From assembly GCF_017353255.1 (NCBI RefSeq), contig NZ_JAFMYU010000038.1, positions 1 through 48,321 of the forward strand: a stretch of 48,321 nucleotides of DNA. Direction: 5' to 3'. Below, piece after piece: positions 1 to 9,337 of the stretch. The stretch's first letter is position 1. Every line of letters starts with the position of its first letter. The notes beneath the pieces were generated by a model. It was not told where the DNA came from. It did no database searches and worked only from the letters and a program-made list of their open reading frames with translations. The position numbers and the translations under genes are program-made. This DNA is from Fibrella aquatilis (GTDB taxonomy: Bacteria > Bacteroidota > Bacteroidia > Cytophagales > Spirosomataceae).

Positions 1-2
1 CA

Positions 3-22
3 CCCCGAGCGCAGTCGAGGGG
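3..22. repeat. short REP-like inverted repeat
   Basis: CCCCGAGCGCAGTCGAGGGG folds into a short imperfect hairpin about 60 bp beyond the end of the leftward pheA-type gene. Its rhythm (CCC-CGA-loop-TCG-GGG) resembles dispersed palindromic repeats seen in many bacterial genomes; that resemblance is from memory. It could help end the leftward transcript, but no T-tract follows. Bases 1-84 otherwise show nothing I can assign. Confidence 0.4.
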
Positions 23-84
23 CCTACCTCGCGAAGCCACCAACTCGCGTAGCCACTTACGACTCCCCAGACCTACAACTCTCT

Positions 85-1158
85 TTAAGAAACCCTCACA
101 TAGCTGCCCAGTAATTTTACGTCGGCGGTGTGGTGATTCAGGATATCCTGCAATTGTGGTTCTTCGGCGTGGCCTTCGCATTCGAGCAGGAACCAGTACT
201 GAAACGTGGCCCCGTTGCGAAGGGGGCGGCTTTCGATCTTGGTAATGTTGATCTGGCGCTTGCTGAACTCCTGTAAGAAATCGGCCAGCACCCCCGGTGA
301 TTCGGTGTTGGGCAATTTGGCAATGAGCGTGGTCTTGTCCTGACCGCTGGGCTGATTGGCGAAATCTTTGGCCAGAATCAGGAAGCGCGTCCGGTTCAGG
401 TCGCTGTCTTCAATGTTATCAAACAGCACCGGCACGTCGAACAGCTTGGCTGCAATGTGTGAGCAGAGGGCAGCCGTTTTGGGGTTTTGCGCCGCCATCT
501 TGGCTGCTTTTGAGGTTGACTCAACAGGGACAAATTCGGCTTTCATGCCATCGAATGAGTCGCTCAGAAACCGGCTACACTGCCGAAACGCAATGTCTTT
601 AGAGTAGATGTGGGTGATGTCGGCGAGGTTCTCGGCCTGGGTGGCGAAGGTAAAATGCACCGGAATCTGGGCTTCGGCGGCAATGCGCAGGTCTTTTTCC
701 AGCAGCAGGTCGATGGCCTCACTCACTACGCCCTCCTGGTTGTTTTCGATGGGCACCACCCCAAACCGCACCCGCCCCGTTTCGACGCTCTCAAATACCG
801 ACCGGATCGTGGGAAGGGCCATGTAGGCGCTCATGGCACCAAACCGGCTTTCGGCGGCTTGGTGCGTGAAGCTCCCCTCCGGCCCCAGGTAGGCCACGCG
901 TTCGGGTAATTCGAGGTTGCGCGACACGGCGAAGATTTCCAGGAAGATGGCCTCAATAGCCGACCGGTTCAGCAAACCGCTGTTCTGGTTATGCAGCCGG
1001 TCCAGAATTTGTTTTTCGCGTTCGGGTCTGTAGATCACAGTATTGGCCGACCGCTTCACTTCGCCCACTTTGCGCACTAGTTCCATGCGCTGGTTGAGCA
1101 GGTCGAGCAGTTGGTCATCAAGGGCATCAATGCCGTTACGGAGTGATTCGAGGGTCAT
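85..1158 (-). CDS. pheA: bifunctional chorismate mutase / prephenate dehydratase
   Basis: This 357-residue cytoplasmic enzyme should convert chorismate to prephenate and then to phenylpyruvate, the committed steps to phenylalanine. Residues 1-85 form an AroQ-type chorismate mutase helix bundle (LRNGIDALDDQLLDLLNQR). Residues about 88-275 are the prephenate dehydratase domain, opening with YLGPEGSFTHQAA at 90-102 and carrying NRTRFLIL near its end. The C-terminal 80 residues are an ACT domain with the ESRP phenylalanine-binding motif, which predicts feedback inhibition. Length and domain order are normal for the family. The ATG at 1156-1158 lies 12 bases beyond a 94-bp palindrome that fills the gap to parE, so expression probably depends on parE transcription and on that hairpin. 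Confidence 0.93.
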   Translation of the reverse strand: MTLESLRNGIDALDDQLLDLLNQRMELVRKVGEVKRSANTVIYRPEREKQILDRLHNQNSGLLNRSAIEAIFLEIFAVSRNLELPERVAYLGPEGSFTHQAAESRFGAMSAYMALPTIRSVFESVETGRVRFGVVPIENNQEGVVSEAIDLLLEKDLRIAAEAQIPVHFTFATQAENLADITHIYSKDIAFRQCSRFLSDSFDGMKAEFVPVESTSKAAKMAAQNPKTAALCSHIAAKLFDVPVLFDNIEDSDLNRTRFLILAKDFANQPSGQDKTTLIAKLPNTESPGVLADFLQEFSKRQINITKIESRPLRNGATFQYWFLLECEGHAEEPQLQDILNHHTADVKLLGSYVRVS

Positions 1159-1170
1159 GGGGGTAAAAAT

Positions 1171-1264
1171 AAGTGGTAAGTGCTAAACGATGAGTGGTGA
1201 GTTTGCTTCCGCGCCTATTCTTGCGGAATCAAACTCACCACTCATCGTTTAGCACTTACCACTT
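1171..1264. repeat. long palindrome 1 (parE/pheA junction), 35-bp perfect arms
   Basis: Bases 1171-1205 and 1230-1264 are exact reverse complements over 35 nt. After one mismatch an inner 6-bp stem (TTCCGC 1207-1212 / GCGGAA 1223-1228) closes a 10-nt loop. The arm contains GATGAGTGGTGAGTTTG. On the minus strand the structure starts on the parE stop codon (1263-1265) and ends 12 nt before the pheA start. No T-tract follows, so a classical intrinsic terminator is not supported. Confidence 0.95.
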
Positions 1265-3155
1265 AAACAAGCGCTACATCTTCTATATCCTTTTCAACGC
1301 GGAGATTGTCGATGATGAAGCGTTGGCGGTCGGGGGTGTTTTTACCCATATAGTAGCTCAGCAGTTTGGGCACCGAAGCATCTTTCTCCATAATGACCGG
1401 CTCCAGGTGCATGTTTTCGCCAATGAATAGGCCAAACTCCTCCGGCGATATTTCGCCAAGGCCTTTAAACCGCGTGATTTCGGCTTTTTTGCCTGCCTTC
1501 ACCAGTTTGTTGGTGGCCTTCTGCTTTTCGTCTTCCGAATAGCAATAGGTTGTTTCCTCGTGCTTTTTGGGGTTCCGCACCCGAAACAGCGGCGTCTCCA
1601 ATATATACAGGTGGCCGTTGCGCACCAGGTCGGGGAAAAACTGTAGGAAGAACGTGAGCATCAACAGCCGGATGTGCATCCCGTCGACGTCGGCGTCGGT
1701 GGCGATCACGATCCGGTTATAACGTAGCGTGTCGAGGCCTTCTTCAATGTCGAGGGCGTGTTGGAGCAGGTTGAACTCTTCGTTTTCGTAGACCACTTTT
1801 TTGGTCATACCGAAACAGTTCAGTGGTTTTCCCCGCAAACTAAACACTGCCTGCGTCTGCACGTTGCGGCTCTTGGTGATCGACCCACTTGCCGAGTCAC
1901 CCTCTGTGATAAACAGGGTTGTGTTGAGCCGGTCGTCCGATTTCAAATCGGGCAGGTGAATGCGGCAGTCGCGCAGTTTTTTGTTGTGCAGGTTAGCTTT
2001 CTTGGCGCGTTCGTTGGCCAGTTTCTTGATACCCGCCAGTTCTTTACGCTCCCGTTCAGACTGCTCGATGCGCCGTTTGAGGGCATCTTTCACCGCCGGA
2101 TTCATGTGCAGAAAGTCGTCGAGGCGTTCTTTCAGAAAGTCCATCACAAACGACCGCACCGAGGGTGCCCCTTCTTCGGGAGCCATATTTTGCGACCCCA
2201 GTTTGGTCTTGGTCTGCGACTCGAAGACGGGTTCCTGCACCCGAACGCTGATGGCCGCTACGATACTGGCCCGAATGTCGGTAGTATCATAGTTCTTGTC
2301 GAAGTGCTTACGGATGGTTTCCACGATGGCCTCTTTAAAGGCATTCTGGTGGGTGCCGCCCTGCGTGGTGTATTGGCCATTCACAAATGAATGGTATTCT
2401 TCACCATACTGGTTGCCGTGGCTCATGGCCACCTCAATATCATTGCCTTTCAGGTGAATGATCGGGTAGCGCAGGTCGTCTTCTTTGTGCTTGCTGCGCA
2501 GCAGGTCGAGCAGGCCGTTTTGTGAGACGAACTTCTGCCCGTTGAAATTCATGATCAGGCCCGCGTTGAGGTAGCAGTAGTTCCAGAGCATGTCAGAGAC
2601 AAACTGACCCCGGTAGTGGAAGTTCTTGAAAACGGTGTCGTCGGGCTCAAAGACAGAGAGCGTACCATTGCGCTGACTGGTTTCTTCATCACCCTGTTTG
2701 GTGAGCACCCCGCGCTCAAATTCGGCCCAGACGGTGCGGCCATCGCGAAAGGACTGGATGCGAAAATAGCCGGACAGGGCATTGACGGCCTTGGTACCAA
2801 CGCCATTGAGGCCCACCGATTTTTGAAAGGCCCCAGAGTCATATTTGCCGCCGGTATTGATCTTGGAAACCACCTCGACCACCTTACCCAGGGGAATACC
2901 CCGGCCATAGTCGCGCACCTCAATGCGGTGGTCGGTCACTTTAATATCGATCACCTTACCGTTGCCCATCACGTGTTCGTCGATGGAGTTGTCGATGGTT
3001 TCTTTGAGGAGCACATACACGCCATCATCGGCGGCGGCACCGTCGCCAAGTTTACCGATATACATACCGGGCCGGAGGCGAATGTGCTCGCGCCAGTCGA
3101 GCGAGCGGATACTGTCTTCGTTGTATTGTACAGACGATTGTGGGCTGTCGGCCAT
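1263..3155 (-). CDS. parE: DNA topoisomerase IV subunit B
   Basis: This 630-residue protein is the ATPase subunit of a type IIA topoisomerase that decatenates daughter chromosomes together with ParC. The GHKL ATP-binding site is clear: [10 protein letters not shown] at 51-60, the GRGIPLG loop near 90 and the ATP lid [12 protein letters not shown] near 113-124. The TOPRIM domain carries EGDSASG near 417 and the DADVDG metal motif near 485. The length, short of most GyrB proteins, favours ParE. No parC lies nearby in the window. The ATG at 3153-3155 faces a 251-bp intergenic region shared with the divergent polysaccharide operon. Its stop codon lies within a long palindrome leading to pheA. Confidence 0.9.
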   Translation of the reverse strand: MADSPQSSVQYNEDSIRSLDWREHIRLRPGMYIGKLGDGAAADDGVYVLLKETIDNSIDEHVMGNGKVIDIKVTDHRIEVRDYGRGIPLGKVVEVVSKINTGGKYDSGAFQKSVGLNGVGTKAVNALSGYFRIQSFRDGRTVWAEFERGVLTKQGDEETSQRNGTLSVFEPDDTVFKNFHYRGQFVSDMLWNYCYLNAGLIMNFNGQKFVSQNGLLDLLRSKHKEDDLRYPIIHLKGNDIEVAMSHGNQYGEEYHSFVNGQYTTQGGTHQNAFKEAIVETIRKHFDKNYDTTDIRASIVAAISVRVQEPVFESQTKTKLGSQNMAPEEGAPSVRSFVMDFLKERLDDFLHMNPAVKDALKRRIEQSERERKELAGIKKLANERAKKANLHNKKLRDCRIHLPDLKSDDRLNTTLFITEGDSASGSITKSRNVQTQAVFSLRGKPLNCFGMTKKVVYENEEFNLLQHALDIEEGLDTLRYNRIVIATDADVDGMHIRLLMLTFFLQFFPDLVRNGHLYILETPLFRVRNPKKHEETTYCYSEDEKQKATNKLVKAGKKAEITRFKGLGEISPEEFGLFIGENMHLEPVIMEKDASVPKLLSYYMGKNTPDRQRFIIDNLRVEKDIEDVALV

Positions 3156-3278
3156 GTACGAGAGAAATGGTTTATGGTTGTTTACTTACTTAAATGTGTA
3201 GCCTTGGTTTTTGCCAACATCGGAAAAATCATACCACCACCAGGGCTGGATGTGACCCTTCCAATAAATAGAAAACTG

Positions 3279-3310
3279 TTTAGATTACGGCAAAAGTTCG
3301 TTTACTTTGG
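3279..3310 (+). promoter_or_regulatory. candidate promoter of the polysaccharide locus
   Basis: Within the 251-bp divergent region (3156-3406), TTTA at 3279-3282 is followed after 20 bp by TACTTTGG at 3303-3310. This approximates the Bacteroidota TTTG / TAnnTTTG pattern with one base missing in the spacer of the -7 element. It would give a leader of about 90 nt before the ATG at 3407. No other convincing signal was seen in this gap. The match is imperfect and the call tentative. Confidence 0.35.
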
Positions 3311-3406
3311 GCGCTGAAAGTGCTGAAATATCATAAAAACAATAAAGAACGTTTACTCATTAGTACTAAGCAAGACCCGCTATGTTAGGGTTGACATCTT
3401 AAAAAT

Positions 3407-6115
3407 ATGCAAAATTTGCCCCATTTCCAACTCGCCAGGGTTTCTTCTTTTGTCAGCTTCGTAGACCAGACCGCCACACTCACCGCACGAACCATTGCCA
3501 TTGCCGGTCTACTCCTGAGCACCTTCAGCACCCACGCTCAGATTGCCCCTTCATCGGGTGGCGCACCCGCCGCTGGCGGCACCACGATTCAACTGCCACC
3601 CGGTACGCAGATACCCAAAGGGGTACAATTACCCCAGGGTGTTCAGGTTAGCCCGTCGCAGGGTAATGGCCGCAGCACACCCACCAATCGGACTGGCCAG
3701 ACAAACGGCAACACAGGAGCCAACCGCACGGGTACCACGCCCACCAACGGGCAGGCTACCCAGGGCAACACCGGCGGCCGTCAGCAGACAGGCACTACTG
3801 GTCAGGTAGGCCAGAATGGACAAGCCACGCAAAATGGGCAACGCGGCCAAAACGGTCAGGGTACAGCCGGCACTGTCAACGCCGATGGCACCGTAAACCA
3901 GGGTGACGTGCCCCTAAACGCTTCGGAAGAGGGAACAGATGATGGCTTAAAGGATAATGGCCAGTCTGAGGCAGAGGCTACCAAAGCCAATGAGCGGGCT
4001 GCTGTTCGGCGGAAACTGTTCGGCTTCGAGCTGTTCAATAACCCCTCACTAGCTACTACCTTCCAACCAAATATCAACATTGCTACGCCGGTCAACTATG
4101 TACTGGGTACCAATGACCAGGTAAACATCAGCATGTATGGGGTTCAGGATGAGTCTATTCAGCAGACCGTTACGCCCGAAGGCAACATCTACCTGCCCAA
4201 AGGCATTGGCCCCGTACACGTAGCCGGCCTCACGGTTGAAGCCGCCAAAACCCGCATCACCGAGCGGATGGCAAAAATCTACGTAGGGTTGAAAAACAGT
4301 TCCTACGGCCCCAAAAACACTTATCTCGAAATTACGCTGGGTAACATTCGCAGCATCCGGGTGTCGGTGCTGGGTGAGGCCATCAAGCCGGGCACCTATT
4401 CAATCTCGTCGCTGTCGTCGGCTATGAACGTGATCTACGCGTCGGGTGGTCCCAGCGAACTGGGGTCATTCCGCAACATTCAGGTAATCCGCAACAGCCG
4501 CGTCATTGCCACCATTGACCTGTATGATCTGCTGCTGACGGGTGTGCTACGGAACAACATCCGCCTTCAGGACAATGACAATATCCGCATTCCGGGCTAC
4601 ATCTCGCACGTGGAACTTACGGGTACTACCCGCCGCAACAACATTTTCGAGTTGATGCCGACCGAGACGCTGGAACGGTTGCTGTTCTATGGAGGTGGGT
4701 TTACGGCCAACGCCTACAAAAACCGGATCAAAGTGACGCGCCTCACCAACCGCGAGATTAAAGTGATCGACGTGCTGGCCGACCAGTACCGGACCTTCAC
4801 GATGCAGGACGGCGATGTGGTGGGGGTAGAACAAGTGCTGAACCGCTACGAAAACCAGGTGTCCATTGCCGGTGCGGTGTACCGCCCCGGTGTGTTTTCG
4901 CTGGATCAGAACAAGACGCTGAAAGAGCTGGTAACAAGTGCCGAAGGTCCCAAGGGTGATGCCCTGATGGGCCGGGTGAATATCAGCCGCACCCGCGAAG
5001 ACCTCACCATGGAAAACATTACCGTCGACCTGACGAAGGTGCTTGCCGGTACCGACCCCGACGTGATTCTGCAACGGGAAGATGTTGTAACGGTAAACTC
5101 GAAATTCGATCTGGCCGAATATGGCGACATCTCAATTCAGGGCGAGGTAAATCGTCCCGGCCCCGTTCAGTATATCTCGAACCTAACGCTGGAAGATGCC
5201 TTTGTGCGGGTAGGTGGGTTGAAAGAGTCGGCAGCAACGGGCATGATCGAGATTGTGCGTCGCAAAAAAGACGTTGACCCAAGTGCGCTCAACGCACAGA
5301 CCGCCGAGGTGTTTCGCTTCAGCGTAGACCGGAACCTAGACCTGAGCAACGATACCAAATTTTTCTTGCTCCCTTACGACCAGGTGATCGTGCGCCGGTC
5401 GCCGAGCTACCAGGTACAAACGTTTGCAGAAGTAGAAGGCGAAGTCATCATTCCCGGCCAGTACCCGATCAAGTCGAAAGACATGAAAATCTCTGATCTG
5501 GTAGCAGGTTCAGGTGGTCTTACCCCTCAGGCCTATGTAGACGGAGCTACCCTGATTCGCCGTGTGCAGCTTACGCAAGCTGAATTAGACAACCAGAACA
5601 GGGCGGTAACTGAACTTGCCGATGACTCGCGCAAATCAGTTGTTGAGGTCGAGACGGCTACTACAGACAAAGAAGAAGCCATTGGCATCAGCCTTCGTCG
5701 CATTCTGGCCCGGCCGGGTTCATCAGAAGACATCCTGCTACAGGCTGGCGATGTGCTACGCATTCCTAAGCGCCTGGAGACTGTGCGAATTGGTGGTGAA
5801 GTGTTGCTGCCTACCACCGTGAAATACCGGGGCGGACAAACTTTCCAGGATTATATCTCGCAAGCGGGTGGTTTTACCGACAAATCGCAGCGGCACCGGT
5901 CATTTGTGGTCTATGCCAACGGCTCGGTAGACCGTACCCGTAAGTTTATGTTTTTCAACCTGTACCCCCGCATCGAGCCGGGTGCGCTGGTAGTGGTGCC
6001 GCAGTCGCGCCGCACACCGCTCACACCGCAGCAGATTCTGGGTCAGGCAACCGGCATTGTCGGCTCGCTGATCAGCCTCATCACCACGGTACTCCTCCTG
6101 TCGCGTATCAACTAG
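3407..6115 (+). CDS. multi-SLBB outer-membrane polysaccharide export protein
   Basis: This 902-residue protein is a Wza-type exporter predicted to carry polysaccharide across the outer membrane. Residues 1-44 look like a signal sequence ending STHA. Residues about 50-175 are a low-complexity linker rich in Gly, Thr, Asn and Gln. The polysaccharide-export domain spans about 222-310 (YVLGTNDQVNISMYG). About six SLBB-like repeats follow, each with a V-x-GEV-x-x-PG type core, for example VSIAGAVYRPGVF, ISIQGEVNRPGP and AEVEGEVIIPGQY. Residues 880-900 are a hydrophobic helix. It is far longer than classical Wza, but long multi-SLBB forms occur in Bacteroidota. It is the first gene of the locus, 7 bp before the Wzz-like gene. 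Confidence 0.88.
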   Translation: MQNLPHFQLARVSSFVSFVDQTATLTARTIAIAGLLLSTFSTHAQIAPSSGGAPAAGGTTIQLPPGTQIPKGVQLPQGVQVSPSQGNGRSTPTNRTGQTNGNTGANRTGTTPTNGQATQGNTGGRQQTGTTGQVGQNGQATQNGQRGQNGQGTAGTVNADGTVNQGDVPLNASEEGTDDGLKDNGQSEAEATKANERAAVRRKLFGFELFNNPSLATTFQPNINIATPVNYVLGTNDQVNISMYGVQDESIQQTVTPEGNIYLPKGIGPVHVAGLTVEAAKTRITERMAKIYVGLKNSSYGPKNTYLEITLGNIRSIRVSVLGEAIKPGTYSISSLSSAMNVIYASGGPSELGSFRNIQVIRNSRVIATIDLYDLLLTGVLRNNIRLQDNDNIRIPGYISHVELTGTTRRNNIFELMPTETLERLLFYGGGFTANAYKNRIKVTRLTNREIKVIDVLADQYRTFTMQDGDVVGVEQVLNRYENQVSIAGAVYRPGVFSLDQNKTLKELVTSAEGPKGDALMGRVNISRTREDLTMENITVDLTKVLAGTDPDVILQREDVVTVNSKFDLAEYGDISIQGEVNRPGPVQYISNLTLEDAFVRVGGLKESAATGMIEIVRRKKDVDPSALNAQTAEVFRFSVDRNLDLSNDTKFFLLPYDQVIVRRSPSYQVQTFAEVEGEVIIPGQYPIKSKDMKISDLVAGSGGLTPQAYVDGATLIRRVQLTQAELDNQNRAVTELADDSRKSVVEVETATTDKEEAIGISLRRILARPGSSEDILLQAGDVLRIPKRLETVRIGGEVLLPTTVKYRGGQTFQDYISQAGGFTDKSQRHRSFVVYANGSVDRTRKFMFFNLYPRIEPGALVVVPQSRRTPLTPQQILGQATGIVGSLISLITTVLLLSRIN

Positions 6116-6122
6116 TCAACGT

Positions 6123-7232
6123 ATGACACCAACGACACAACCCGGCAACAATGCAATGGGTAAGACCCTGCCGCCGGATCAAATTTCGCCTAAGGCCGTT
6201 GTAGCACGGGCCGCCAAGTTCCGACAGGTGATTCGCCGCAACTGGTATATTTTGGTAGCCGCCATTCTGCTAGGCCTCGTTATTGGCTATCTTATTGATG
6301 CGTCCTCTACTAAAAAAACCACCTACTCAGCCAAGATCGTCTTCAACCTGGGCGGCGGGGGTGGCGGCGGTATGGGTGGCATGGGCGACCTGGGGGCGCT
6401 GGCCAGTGCGTTTGGCGTAGGTCAGGCAGCTCCTGATGCCAACATCTTTTCGGGCGAAAACTTCATCCAGTATGCCAAATCGCGGCCTGTGGTAGAAAAA
6501 ACGCTCATGAAAACCGTCAAGATCGATGGTCGTGATACGCTCATGGTGAACTACTACATTGCCCATAGCGGCATCCGCGAAAAAGAATGGGAGAAGAGCG
6601 AAGAGTTTAAAAACTTTTTCTTCCCCCGCGCCAAAACCCGCGAAGAGTACACCAAAGATGACAACACCGCGATGGCCATCATTTACGAACGGCTGCTGGG
6701 CGAGTTAAGTATAAAAGGTGTCGACCGCCGGTCATCGTTTATGGCACTGGGCGCTACTACCGAACATGAAATGCTTTCGAAGGTGCTGGTAGAAAACCAC
6801 ATCCTGACTATCGAAGACGACTACCGGAAGAAGCAAACGAAGAAAACCCGCGATATGCTCAGTTTGCTTAGCCACCGCGTTGACTCGCTAGGGAGGGTGA
6901 TGACGGGTACGGAAAACAAGCTGGCCAACTACATGAACCAAAATCAGCAGGTGATCGTGGCGCAGAGTCAGATGAACGAGAGTCGCCTACAACGCAGTTC
7001 GTCTTTTCTGACATCGCAGTACTACGCTGCCCTCACCCAGCTTGATAACATGCGGCTATCGTTGATTCGGGAACAGCCCCTGTTTACGATCATCGAAGAC
7101 GTGTATTTACCCCTCTATAAAGAGGTGCCTGGGCGAATTGGTACGCAGGCGGGTGTAGCCATTGGACTGGTGCTGGGCATCGTAGGCATTTTCCTGCGCG
7201 AAACCCTAAGCAAAATGGGGAAGGAAGAGTAG
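6123..7232 (+). CDS. Wzz-like polysaccharide chain-length/co-polymerase protein without kinase domain
   Basis: This 369-residue inner-membrane protein has the two-helix layout of polysaccharide co-polymerases: TM1 at about 42-59 and TM2 at about 338-357, with the intervening part in the periplasm. The periplasmic part begins with a striking glycine run (GGGGGGGMGGMG, about residues 77-88) and has a helical, coiled-coil-prone segment at about 230-320. The C-terminus ends shortly after TM2, so there is no Wzc-type tyrosine kinase. It should work with the SLBB exporter upstream and the ABC transporter just downstream to set chain length or bridge the periplasm. The glycine run is unusual for the family. 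Confidence 0.8.
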   Translation: MTPTTQPGNNAMGKTLPPDQISPKAVVARAAKFRQVIRRNWYILVAAILLGLVIGYLIDASSTKKTTYSAKIVFNLGGGGGGGMGGMGDLGALASAFGVGQAAPDANIFSGENFIQYAKSRPVVEKTLMKTVKIDGRDTLMVNYYIAHSGIREKEWEKSEEFKNFFFPRAKTREEYTKDDNTAMAIIYERLLGELSIKGVDRRSSFMALGATTEHEMLSKVLVENHILTIEDDYRKKQTKKTRDMLSLLSHRVDSLGRVMTGTENKLANYMNQNQQVIVAQSQMNESRLQRSSSFLTSQYYAALTQLDNMRLSLIREQPLFTIIEDVYLPLYKEVPGRIGTQAGVAIGLVLGIVGIFLRETLSKMGKEE

Positions 7233-7235
7233 TTG

Positions 7236-8066
7236 ATGAAAACCCAGGAAGTCATTATACAAGCGGGGCGACCCGAACGCTATTATTGGCGCGACCTTTG
7301 GCGTAGCCGCGAATTACTCCTTATTCTGTCCATGCGCGATATCTCCGTGCGGTATAAACAAACCGCACTGGGCGCGTCGTGGAGCCTGATTCGCCCCCTG
7401 GCGACCATGCTGGTGATGGTGTTTGTCTTCAGCATGGTTGCCAAGCTCCGGGCCGACCCGGGGGTGCCCTACCCCCTGATGGTACTGAGCGGCATTACCA
7501 TCTGGACCTTCTTTTCTAACGCCTTCACCCAGATCAGTTCCAGCGTAACGGCCAATGCCAATCTGGTCAGCAAGGTCTATTTTCCGCGCTTACTAATGCC
7601 CCTGAGCGCCGTGGCTGTGAGCCTGATCGATTTCCTGATCACGATGGTACTATTTATCATAGTAGCTATCTGGTATGCCTACGTACCCGACTGGCACCTG
7701 ATTTACATGCCCTTGTTTGTGCTGCTGGCCATGCTCGCCGCCTTTGCCTTCGGGCTATTCTTTTCGGCCATCAACGTCCGGTTTCGCGATGTAGGGCAGC
7801 TAATTCCGTTTTTGGTACAGATTGGTTTCTACGCCTGTCCTATTGCCTACAGCAGCCGGGAAGTGGCGGGCAAATGGTTCGAGAAATACTACATCATGAA
7901 CCCGCTGGTAGGCATTATTGAAGGGTTCCGCTGGTCGTTACTAGGCGGCAAAACACATCTGAACCCGCAGAGTTTAGTATATTCGGTCGGTATCACCCTC
8001 ATTTGCCTGAGCTTTTCGCTCTACTTCTTCCGCAAACGGGAAAATTCCTTCGTCGACGATATTTAA
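7236..8066 (+). CDS. ABC-2 type polysaccharide export permease (Wzm-like)
   Basis: This 276-residue inner-membrane permease is predicted to export undecaprenyl-linked polysaccharide with the ATPase encoded just after it. RYKQTALGASWSLIRPLA near residues 40-57 is the conserved amphipathic entry of the ABC2_membrane family, followed by about six membrane helices. A TTG codon at 7233 is in frame, but the ATG at 7236 is the natural start, 3 bp after the Wzz-like stop. The gene ends 14 bp before the ATPase start, so the two are surely co-transcribed. Confidence 0.88.
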   Translation: MKTQEVIIQAGRPERYYWRDLWRSRELLLILSMRDISVRYKQTALGASWSLIRPLATMLVMVFVFSMVAKLRADPGVPYPLMVLSGITIWTFFSNAFTQISSSVTANANLVSKVYFPRLLMPLSAVAVSLIDFLITMVLFIIVAIWYAYVPDWHLIYMPLFVLLAMLAAFAFGLFFSAINVRFRDVGQLIPFLVQIGFYACPIAYSSREVAGKWFEKYYIMNPLVGIIEGFRWSLLGGKTHLNPQSLVYSVGITLICLSFSLYFFRKRENSFVDDI

Positions 8067-8080
8067 CGGTCCCCCCATCC

Positions 8081-9337
8081 ATGTCCGTCATCACGGTTGA
8101 AAATATCAGTAAGCAATACATCATTGACCACAAGCGGGGCAAAGGCAGCAGCAGCATTCGCGATGCCATTACGCATACCGTGAAAGGCTGGTTTGCTGGC
8201 CCCAAAGAAGATACTGACGAGCTGACCCACGAAGAATTCTGGGCGTTGCGCGACGTAAATTTTTCTGTTGAACAGGGCGACCGCGTGGGTATTGTGGGTC
8301 ACAATGGGGCGGGCAAGTCGACACTCCTGAAAATCCTGAGCAAGATCATCGAACCCACCAGCGGCTCGGTGAAAATTCGGGGGCGGGTGGCCAGTTTGCT
8401 GGAAGTAGGCACCGGTTTTCATCCCGAACTCACAGGCCGCGAAAACATCTTTTTGAACGGGTCGCTGCTGGGTATGCGCAAGGACGAGATTAAACAGTCG
8501 TTCGACGAGATCGTGGCCTTCGCCGGCGTGGAACGGTTTCTCGATACACCTGTAAAGCGCTATTCGTCAGGCATGTACGTGCGGCTCGGCTTTGCTATTT
8601 CGGCGCACCTCAACCCCGAAATCATGATCGTGGATGAAGTCCTGGCCGTGGGTGACGCCGAATTTCAGAAGAAGAGCCTCGGCAAAATGCGTGACAATTC
8701 GGCCAGTGGGCGCACCATTCTGTTTGTGAGCCACAACCTAACCGCCGTGCAAGCACTGTGCAACAAGACGCTGTATTTTGAAAAAGGACAGTTGATTGAG
8801 CAGGGCGAAACCAACCAGGTGATCGCGTCGTACCTAAGCAAAGTAGCCCGGACGCGGCTGCGGCGCGAATGGAAAACCCCCGAAGAAGCCCCCGGTAATG
8901 ATCTGGTGCGTGTTCACCGGATGGAGTTGATCCCCGACTACCCCGACAACCTGACGCATATCGACGTGCGAACGTCCATGCGCGTACAGTTTGAGTTCTG
9001 GAACATGATGGACCGCGCCAATCTGAACCTGAGCCTGCACCTCTACTCGCTCACAGGCGAATGCATCTTTAACGTGGGCAGCCAGTCGCAGCCCTATGGT
9101 AAAGGACTTATTCAAGGTGAGTGCGTTATTCCAGGGTATTTCCTGAACGATGGTACGTACACAATCTCGGTGATGATTGTAAAGGACACCGTGACGCCGC
9201 TGTATAATATGGAGGAAGGCATTACCTTCGATGTGGAAGACTATCGCGAGGGGGTAGCCTGGTATGGCAAGTGGCCCGGCTACGTCCGGCCCCAGTTCCC
9301 CTTCCGCGTGGAAGCCCTTGAACCCATCATTCCATGA
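8081..9337 (+). CDS. ABC transporter ATP-binding protein with Wzt-type C-terminal domain
   Basis: This 418-residue cytoplasmic ATPase powers polysaccharide export with the Wzm-like permease. Walker A is GHNGAGKST at 73-81, the signature is YSSGM near 166, and Walker B is IMIVDEVLAVGD near 184-195. Residues about 265-418 form a beta-rich Wzt C-terminal domain, which in O-antigen transporters binds the chain terminus, so a capped glycan is likely. I chose the ATG at 8081 (MSVITVENIS), although the frame is open upstream into the permease gene, because the family starts there. The last bases ATGA are shared with the aminotransferase start. Confidence 0.9.
   Translation: MSVITVENISKQYIIDHKRGKGSSSIRDAITHTVKGWFAGPKEDTDELTHEEFWALRDVNFSVEQGDRVGIVGHNGAGKSTLLKILSKIIEPTSGSVKIRGRVASLLEVGTGFHPELTGRENIFLNGSLLGMRKDEIKQSFDEIVAFAGVERFLDTPVKRYSSGMYVRLGFAISAHLNPEIMIVDEVLAVGDAEFQKKSLGKMRDNSASGRTILFVSHNLTAVQALCNKTLYFEKGQLIEQGETNQVIASYLSKVARTRLRREWKTPEEAPGNDLVRVHRMELIPDYPDNLTHIDVRTSMRVQFEFWNMMDRANLNLSLHLYSLTGECIFNVGSQSQPYGKGLIQGECVIPGYFLNDGTYTISVMIVKDTVTPLYNMEEGITFDVEDYREGVAWYGKWPGYVRPQFPFRVEALEPIIP

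Noticed and set aside
1758-2390. Long antisense open frame opposite parE
   Set aside because: It lies wholly in the conserved parE coding region and has no family features of its own.
3391-3396. TTGACA resembling a sigma-70 -35 box
   Set aside because: It lies only 11 bp before the ATG at 3407, leaving no room for a -10 box and start site, and these bacteria use a different promoter pattern.
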